Source of the DNA: Methanosaeta sp. NSP1
GTDB taxonomy: Archaea; Halobacteriota; Methanosarcinia; Methanotrichales; Methanotrichaceae
DNA length: 11,710 nucleotides
Direction: 5' to 3'
Assembly (NCBI GenBank): GCA_002256595.1
Contig: NOLC01000184.1
Span: 1 to 11,710, forward strand
A model generated the notes under the pieces. The model ran no database searches, was not told where the DNA came from, and saw nothing but the letters and a program-made list of their open reading frames with translations. A program made the position numbers and the translations under genes. Positions 7,350 to 11,710 of this stretch are shown piece after piece. Numbering within the stretch: the stretch's first letter is position 1; the number at the start of each line of letters is the position of its first letter.

Positions 7350-7366
7350 TAGCATAAAAATATTGC
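7350..7366 (-). terminator. T-rich stretch after the glycosyltransferase gene (terminator or promoter)
   Basis: On the minus strand this reads about TGCAATATTTTTATGCT, with five consecutive Ts and a weak flanking dyad (GCA...TGC). It lies 34-50 bases after the glycosyltransferase stop, suiting an archaeal oligo-T terminator. It could also be a TATA-like element for the DUF555 gene, about 100 bases downstream. The 149-base gap holds nothing else I can support. Confidence 0.35.
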
Positions 7367-7399
7367 AGTTAGCAGTATCGCCAGAATATCTTCTCTGCA

Positions 7400-9073
7400 T
7401 CACCGATGGCTGCAGGTGAAAATCAACTCATCCACTCCAAATTTATCTGAATGATAAACCTTCTCACATCGCTCAAGCTCCGCCCATATGCGACTATCAT
7501 CAGGGATCTTTGGAAAGTCAACGATGATAACGCTGAAATCCTCCGCATCCTTGATCACATCGCTGAATGTGGCTATCTGAAATGCTCTGGAGTGAATCTC
7601 CTCGATGTGGTCGAGATGGATGGCGCTCTCTGGGGGAAGATATCCAACCAACCCCTGATTGCGGTATACAAATATCTCCTCTCCCAGAGGAAATCCTTCC
7701 AAGTTTTCTATCAGATCAGAGGTTGCCTTATTCGGATCAGGCAGGCCCATCAGGCCGGCCTGATAAAGGCTTACGCAGAGGTTGCAGGCTAGTGCTGCCG
7801 ATATCAGCAGCACAGGCAGTCTCCTGTTCCGGGAGAGAATAGACATGCCAAATAGAGCTGCACAGATGCCCCAGCTTGACAGGAGGATTAATCCCGGCAC
7901 ATAGAATCCGACCGGTCCCCCGTTTGACGAATAAGGCACCATAACCCGGCCCAAAGAGGTCAGGAAATTCTGGATGAACTCCAGCTTCGGCTCCAGGGGG
8001 ATAATGGAATGAGGGATCGTCCCGAGCAGCAAAAGTGCTCCCAGAGCCAGAGCAAACCCGGTCAAGAAGAGCCACTTCTCTTTTATCAGCCCTTCGAATA
8101 TGTCCCGTCCGTAATTTATCATCAGGATTATCATGCTCGGTATTATAACCATGAAGTATCTGTCAAAGGGCCTGCCCTGATCCGAGTTGAAGACCAGGAA
8201 GATGAATAGAGATGAGAGCAGATATAGAAGGTGAATATCTGCGGGAAAGCTCCAGATCTTTGTCCTGGTCAGGAGCACCAACAAGAAAAGGAGAGATATC
8301 GGGCCAAACCATAAAAAGAGGATGAAAAGCGAGGTCAGGCCCAGAACAGGAATCTTGAAAAATCCGCCCAGATCCTGAGTGTGAGCGATGGAGCTGGTTA
8401 AGGCCAGAGGATAGATGTAGTGGACAAAAGCAAGCACAGCCGCAAAGAGCCCGGCAGTGACGCCGCAATAGATCAAAGAATGCCTGATGCGCTCTGTTAT
8501 GGATGTGCTTTGGGAGAAGATGATGTACATGCATATGGCCATGGGCGCGATCACTGCGATGAACATAGTTAGCATGGCCATGGCCGAGAGCACTCCGGCA
8601 GCCAGCAGGTCGAATTTCTTTCTCTTCTCCACAAATTTTTCTGCAAAAAAGACAGAAGATATCATGAACAGGGTAAGTAGCGATGTTTGAAGAACCTGGT
8701 TGGAAGTGTTTATCTGCCAGGGAAAGAATGCCAGGAGCATCAAGCCGAGCAGAGCATATTCCGCCCCGAATCTCTTCCTCAGATATAGCATAAGCAGAAT
8801 TGTGGTTGCAATCGACGCGGCAAGCGGTATCACCCTGAAGACCCAGTTTGAGGTGCCGAGAATCGAGGCGAGAATAGAGTTCGGTAGCTGCCAGAGGGGA
8901 GGCTGACCATAGTCTCCCAGAAAATTTCCGGGAAACTCCAGGCAGAGGAAGGTGCATTTAGGCAGGATCTCGTCCTGGGAGAGCGTCCTGTCGATATCAA
9001 TCAACCTGAAGAAGAGGAAAATTGCGATAAGAATAAGAAGCATTACAAGTAGTGTTTTGCTGTTTCGCTTCAT
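7400..9073 (-). CDS. GT-C membrane glycosyltransferase (GT39/ArnT-like)
   Basis: The 557-residue polytopic membrane protein has the layout of a GT-C fold enzyme of the PMT_2/GT39/ArnT group, which transfers a sugar from a polyprenyl-phosphate donor on the outer face of the membrane. A first membrane helix (about 7-24) is followed by an extracellular loop with SQDE (Asp34-Glu35), the usual site of the catalytic acid. A second acidic spot at GDYG (Asp54) precedes QPPLWQLP (57-64), the counterpart of the family's HPPLYY-like motif. Many further helices follow to about residue 435, then a roughly 110-residue soluble C-terminal domain without recognised motifs. The ATG is followed by MKRNSK, a typical inside-positive start; the Shine-Dalgarno sequence is weak (AAGG, eight bases away). 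Donor and acceptor cannot be told from sequence. A role in archaeal surface glycan or protein glycosylation is inferred. Confidence 0.82.
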   Translation of the reverse strand: MKRNSKTLLVMLLILIAIFLFFRLIDIDRTLSQDEILPKCTFLCLEFPGNFLGDYGQPPLWQLPNSILASILGTSNWVFRVIPLAASIATTILLMLYLRKRFGAEYALLGLMLLAFFPWQINTSNQVLQTSLLTLFMISSVFFAEKFVEKRKKFDLLAAGVLSAMAMLTMFIAVIAPMAICMYIIFSQSTSITERIRHSLIYCGVTAGLFAAVLAFVHYIYPLALTSSIAHTQDLGGFFKIPVLGLTSLFILFLWFGPISLLFLLVLLTRTKIWSFPADIHLLYLLSSLFIFLVFNSDQGRPFDRYFMVIIPSMIILMINYGRDIFEGLIKEKWLFLTGFALALGALLLLGTIPHSIIPLEPKLEFIQNFLTSLGRVMVPYSSNGGPVGFYVPGLILLSSWGICAALFGMSILSRNRRLPVLLISAALACNLCVSLYQAGLMGLPDPNKATSDLIENLEGFPLGEEIFVYRNQGLVGYLPPESAIHLDHIEEIHSRAFQIATFSDVIKDAEDFSVIIVDFPKIPDDSRIWAELERCEKVYHSDKFGVDELIFTCSHR

Positions 9074-9438
9074 GTTTCAGCCTTAGGGTAATCGTGATCC
9101 AGGCGGCGTTCACATCTCCTTTGCGTTTTAGTCTTCCTGACATCGCTGGGATAAAGCTTTTACGACTCTCAGAGCCAAATGGCATGGAGGCCTAAAGGGC
9201 CTATAGCTTTTGGGGTTATGGGCAACCATATTAACAGGGGGTGAAATTCATACTTTAGGAGAATTCCCTTGGGTCTGATGAAAATCCATTGGCTTTTTAT
9301 AGAGCTTGAAGCACAAGCACAAGTTCAAGGGTTTTGGTGATATCCCACTTAAGCCGGATAGATTTAAAATTGGATATGGGAAGGATATTGGGGAGATGAA
9401 CATGATCCTTATGGCCGGGAGAGATCATAACGAAAAAC
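9074..9438. other. 365-base divergent intergenic region
   Basis: This gap separates the glycosyltransferase (minus) from the flippase-like gene (plus). It contains a good plus-strand TATA element (9363-9370) and short out-of-frame ATG frames near 9278 and 9396, but no gene-sized frame with convincing protein character. For the minus-strand gene, an AT-rich spot near 9146-9158 is a weak promoter candidate. I saw no strong hairpin, tRNA-like structure or tandem repeat. Confidence 0.5.
9363..9370 (+). promoter_or_regulatory. TATA box for the flippase-like gene
   Basis: TTTAAAAT with purine-rich GGATAGA just before it is a good archaeal TATA/BRE match. It predicts transcription start near 9393, three bases before an ATG at 9396 that is out of frame with the long reading frame. 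Confidence 0.5.
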
Positions 9439-10431
9439 TTGCTTAGATTCAGGATAGCATCAGCATTGCTGGCACTTGCAATCCTTTTCGTTTTGGTATA
9501 TTCAGTTGGATTGGGGAACTTCTATCGGGTAATCATATATGCCTCCCCTGCCGGATTGATCTCAGCGGTTATGATCTACTCATTATCATGGATCTTAAGG
9601 ACGGTGCGGCTTGATAGTCTGGTCAAGAATGTGGGAGCCAATGTTGAAACCTGGGAGCTATTTAAATTATATATATCTGGCAATGCATTAAATGTCATCT
9701 TGCCAGCGAAACTCGGAGATGCAGCTGTGATCTTCTATCTCAAGATGCGGGGCATTGGCATCGGAATGTCGACAGCCATCGCCGTTCAATGTCGAATTCT
9801 TGATGTTCTTGCCCTGCTGATTCTCTCTCTTCCTTCTGCCATCTTGCTTTTTCGAGAGAAAATCCCGGAATGGATCAGTCTCATGCTGGTCGGGTCTTTA
9901 ATCATCGCTGCCCTTCCCCTCGGAGTTGTGATCCTGAGCAAAACCGGGAATTTGCCGCATCTTATGAACAAAAAATTCACATTCTTGAATAAAAAAAAGA
10001 ATGTTAGCCTTTTTATGGAAAAGGCCAGGGATGCATATTTTGAATACATTAAATTGGCCTCCATAAAAAGACTTTTTGCCATAAGCCTAATACTATCTCT
10101 TTTTATCTGGCTATTAGAGATCCTGACCTGCTATGCAAATTCTCTAGCTTTAGGGGCCCAGGTGCCAGTATTGGCGGTCGTTTTGGGTGTATCTCTGGCC
10201 AATATGGGAAAGGTTGCTCCGGCTACACCAGGATCGATAGGAATCTACGAGAGCATCCTTGCAGCGGTCTTAGCCTTGTTCGGAGTGCCGATGGAGCTGG
10301 CCGTTCCCATAGCCATATTGGATCATGCCATCAAGAACTCTTTTACTCTGGCTTTGGGAGTTCCGGCCACAACCAATCAGGGATTGGATCTTTGCGAACT
10401 GGCCAAAAGGAGTCAGGCCCAGGAATATTAG
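9439..10431 (+). CDS. Flippase-like integral membrane protein (LPG synthase TM / UPF0104 family)
   Basis: The 330-residue polytopic protein belongs to the lysylphosphatidylglycerol synthase transmembrane (UPF0104, flippase-like) family, relatives of which occur in archaeal glycan genes such as the membrane part of AglD. Hallmarks are PAKLGD (89-94) after the second helix region and APATPGSIGIYES (260-272) near the end, matching the family's P-PGG-G-E signature. About eight membrane segments are visible, with a charged loop near 170-210. A role in moving or handling a lipid-linked sugar is inferred from the family. The start is unclear: TTG 9439 is the only near-standard start in this frame after the stop at 9403-9405. 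It lacks a close Shine-Dalgarno sequence, and the promoter points to an ATG at 9396 in another frame. It converges with the acyltransferase gene, with seven bases between stops. Confidence 0.85.
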   Translation: MLRFRIASALLALAILFVLVYSVGLGNFYRVIIYASPAGLISAVMIYSLSWILRTVRLDSLVKNVGANVETWELFKLYISGNALNVILPAKLGDAAVIFYLKMRGIGIGMSTAIAVQCRILDVLALLILSLPSAILLFREKIPEWISLMLVGSLIIAALPLGVVILSKTGNLPHLMNKKFTFLNKKKNVSLFMEKARDAYFEYIKLASIKRLFAISLILSLFIWLLEILTCYANSLALGAQVPVLAVVLGVSLANMGKVAPATPGSIGIYESILAAVLALFGVPMELAVPIAILDHAIKNSFTLALGVPATTNQGLDLCELAKRSQAQEY

Positions 10432-10438
10432 GGGATAT

Positions 10439-11455
10439 TCAGGTCGATAAATATGGCAACTTTCGACGAAGGCTTTCCAGATTAAGTCTAGAGATATTGC
10501 GATAGTTTAAAGCAAATATAATTCCTACCAAATAAGCAGGAATGCTGCTCATCGCAAAAAAAGGAACGGCTAAAGTTGCTGCCAATAATAATGCCCAGAA
10601 CAACCATGACTTATTAGCTTGGGGAATTCTGATCAATGCTTTCATCAATGCATATGTGGCGGCAAAGGTTAGCAGCCAGATAAGGATATTATGCGGAATT
10701 CCAAATGTTGATACAATTATTGATCCTATTAGAAAATGCACATATAGGAAAAGCAGTGAGTTTTGGCCAAAGAACTGAATCAGGCCATTGCTACTTAAGG
10801 CCTTCCAATGACCAATAGCAATCGAAGATGCAGTCACCACTAGCAAGCATAATATGAAGTAGTCTAAACTCATATCCATCTTATTTAAATTAACTCCAGT
10901 CAATAGGAAAACACTCAGCAAGGAGATGAGGGCAATTCCTCCCATAAACACCTTTTGATGCACTTTGAGCTTCCAAAGAAATATGCCAAACATAAACAGA
11001 GACAGCCAGGGAACAATAGGAAAAACAAGGCCAGTCAAAAAGCCAATTGCCGGCAAGTCCAGAAAATAATGAATGGCAAACGGTACGGGAAACAGCCATG
11101 AGACTCTGGAAAGTCCCAATGCAAGGACTATGCAAGATAAGCTGATAACATGCAGAATTTCGGATTTGCTAAATATAGATATGGGGTCGATGACATCATA
11201 ATATGAAAATTCGATGATAGAATTATATGAAAATCCCAGGATAAATAACATCAAATAGTAGAATAAGATCTCAAGCATCCTCTTTTTCTGTAATTGGAAA
11301 GTGAGCACTACTCCCGATACAGCAAAAAATAGGGCTGGCGCAAACCCTCCCAAAAACCCTACTATCTGACAATCCTGGGTGTAATGAGAGAAAACCATCA
11401 TGATGCACCCTATTCCTTTGATAGCATCAAGTGACTCGTCTCTGCTCATGGTCAT
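10439..11455 (-). CDS. Acyltransferase-3-like integral membrane acyltransferase
   Basis: The 338-residue polytopic protein resembles the acyltransferase 3 / DUF1624 (HGSNAT-like) superfamily, which moves acyl groups (often acetyl) onto carbohydrates at the membrane. The first segment carries the family pattern R-x4-D-x-I/L-K/R-G-x9-H (Arg5, Asp10, Lys13-Gly14, His24), and residues 42-51 (FFAVSGVVLT) match the FxxSG stretch of the second helix. About ten membrane helices follow, and the tail ends in a basic stretch (NLESLRRKLPYLST). No soluble domain is attached. The substrate is unknown. A surface glycan is plausible given the glycosyltransferase and flippase-like neighbours. ATG 11455 is used; ATG 11449 two codons in is possible. 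There is no Shine-Dalgarno sequence, and a TATA element about 23 bases upstream suggests a leaderless message. This gene is clearly more A/T-rich than those left of 9000. Confidence 0.75.
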   Translation of the reverse strand: MTMSRDESLDAIKGIGCIMMVFSHYTQDCQIVGFLGGFAPALFFAVSGVVLTFQLQKKRMLEILFYYLMLFILGFSYNSIIEFSYYDVIDPISIFSKSEILHVISLSCIVLALGLSRVSWLFPVPFAIHYFLDLPAIGFLTGLVFPIVPWLSLFMFGIFLWKLKVHQKVFMGGIALISLLSVFLLTGVNLNKMDMSLDYFILCLLVVTASSIAIGHWKALSSNGLIQFFGQNSLLFLYVHFLIGSIIVSTFGIPHNILIWLLTFAATYALMKALIRIPQANKSWLFWALLLAATLAVPFFAMSSIPAYLVGIIFALNYRNISRLNLESLRRKLPYLST

Positions 11456-11709
11456 AGGGGATCGTCAATTGACTATAAAGCTTTCGACTCATTGCGAGCA
11501 TCTGAAGAGTCCTGAAAGTATTTCGCACCTGCTCCGGTTTCGTTTCGTGTGAATGATTAAAATTCTTCTCAATATCAAGAACAAAAGCTGATTCGAAGCT
11601 AAAGCGGTTCTATTTCGGGATTAAGAGCAGGCACGGAGCTAAAGTCGCTATCGTAACGCTGGCAAGAAAGGTTATCTGCATCCACCATCACCTCATCGTT
11701 AATCGGGAG
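11427..11709 (-). pseudogene. Possible decayed coding fragment at the window edge
   Basis: Two minus-strand frames look protein-like. The first, 11599-11709, has 36 codons and contains VDADNLSCQRYDSDFSS; it ends at a TAG. The second, open from 11609 to a TGA at 11427, has 60 codons and contains ESAFVLDIEKN and RNTFRTLQMLAMSRKLY. A one-base shift near 11600-11610 would join them into one frame running in from beyond the window. I do not recognise the protein. The second piece overlaps the acyltransferase start by 29 bases. It could be the frameshifted remnant of a neighbouring gene or chance. Confidence 0.25.
11474..11482 (-). promoter_or_regulatory. TATA box for the acyltransferase gene
   Basis: The minus strand reads AGCTTTATA, centred about 23 bases before the ATG. 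That spacing puts transcription start almost at the start codon, consistent with a leaderless message. Confidence 0.45.
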
Positions 11710-11710
11710 A

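Noticed and set aside
8163..8957. 264-residue minus-strand frame inside the glycosyltransferase gene
   Set aside because: It is fully contained in the real membrane-protein gene in another frame; the His/Ser/Arg-rich sequence lacks any motif.
9300..9331. Short direct repeat 'aagcacaagcacaag' that could suggest a repeat array
   Set aside because: Only two to three tiny units with no spacers; too small for a CRISPR or regulatory repeat array.
9278..9340. 20-codon frame starting MKIHWLFIEL in the 365-base gap
   Set aside because: Very short, no Shine-Dalgarno sequence, and no link to the promoter seen downstream.
11590..11652. Repeated 'agctaaag' words near the right edge
   Set aside because: Two copies of an eight-base word in A/T-rich DNA are expected by chance; no att-site or inverted-repeat structure around them.

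Overview
The window looks like the chromosome of a euryarchaeon, most likely a methanogen of the Methanothrix/Methanosarcinales type. The markers are an archaeal DRG-type GTPase with a TGS domain, a UPF0212/DUF555 protein (a family I know only from archaea), an XPD/Rad3-like iron-sulfur helicase, TATA-type promoter elements, and secreted beta-propeller repeat proteins of a kind common in methanogens. The genus is an inference from protein style, not from a marker RNA. I saw no tRNA, rRNA, CRISPR array, insertion sequence or phage gene.

Layout. 1-431: a possible end of an upstream gene and a small unrecognised soluble protein on the plus strand. 485-2514: two minus-strand genes, a DRG GTPase and a stand-alone Cas4-like iron-sulfur protein that appears to have lost its nuclease residues. 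2630-4471: a tightly coupled minus-strand pair of exported proteins; a short Asn/Ser-rich protein with a cluster of N-glycosylation sequons is followed with no spacer by a seven-bladed beta-propeller. 4597-6909: a large XPD-like helicase running divergently from that pair, from what may be a shared symmetrical TATA element. 6906-7250: the DUF555 protein, whose stop codon overlaps that of the helicase.

7400-11455 is a membrane and cell-surface region: a GT-C (GT39/ArnT-like) glycosyltransferase, a 365-base gap, a flippase-like (LPG synthase TM/UPF0104) protein, and an acyltransferase-3-like membrane protein. Together they suggest building, moving and acylating a lipid-linked or surface glycan, though they lie on different strands and are not one operon. 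From about 9440 rightwards the DNA is visibly richer in A and T than the left part, consistent with a more variable or acquired segment. The last 250 bases hold only a possible decayed coding fragment.

The points most worth a second look are the degenerate Cas4-like protein, the zero-spacer secreted pair with its sequon cluster, and the unresolved start of the flippase-like gene, where a TATA box points to an ATG that is one base out of frame. I see no clear case for a wholly new multi-gene system here.
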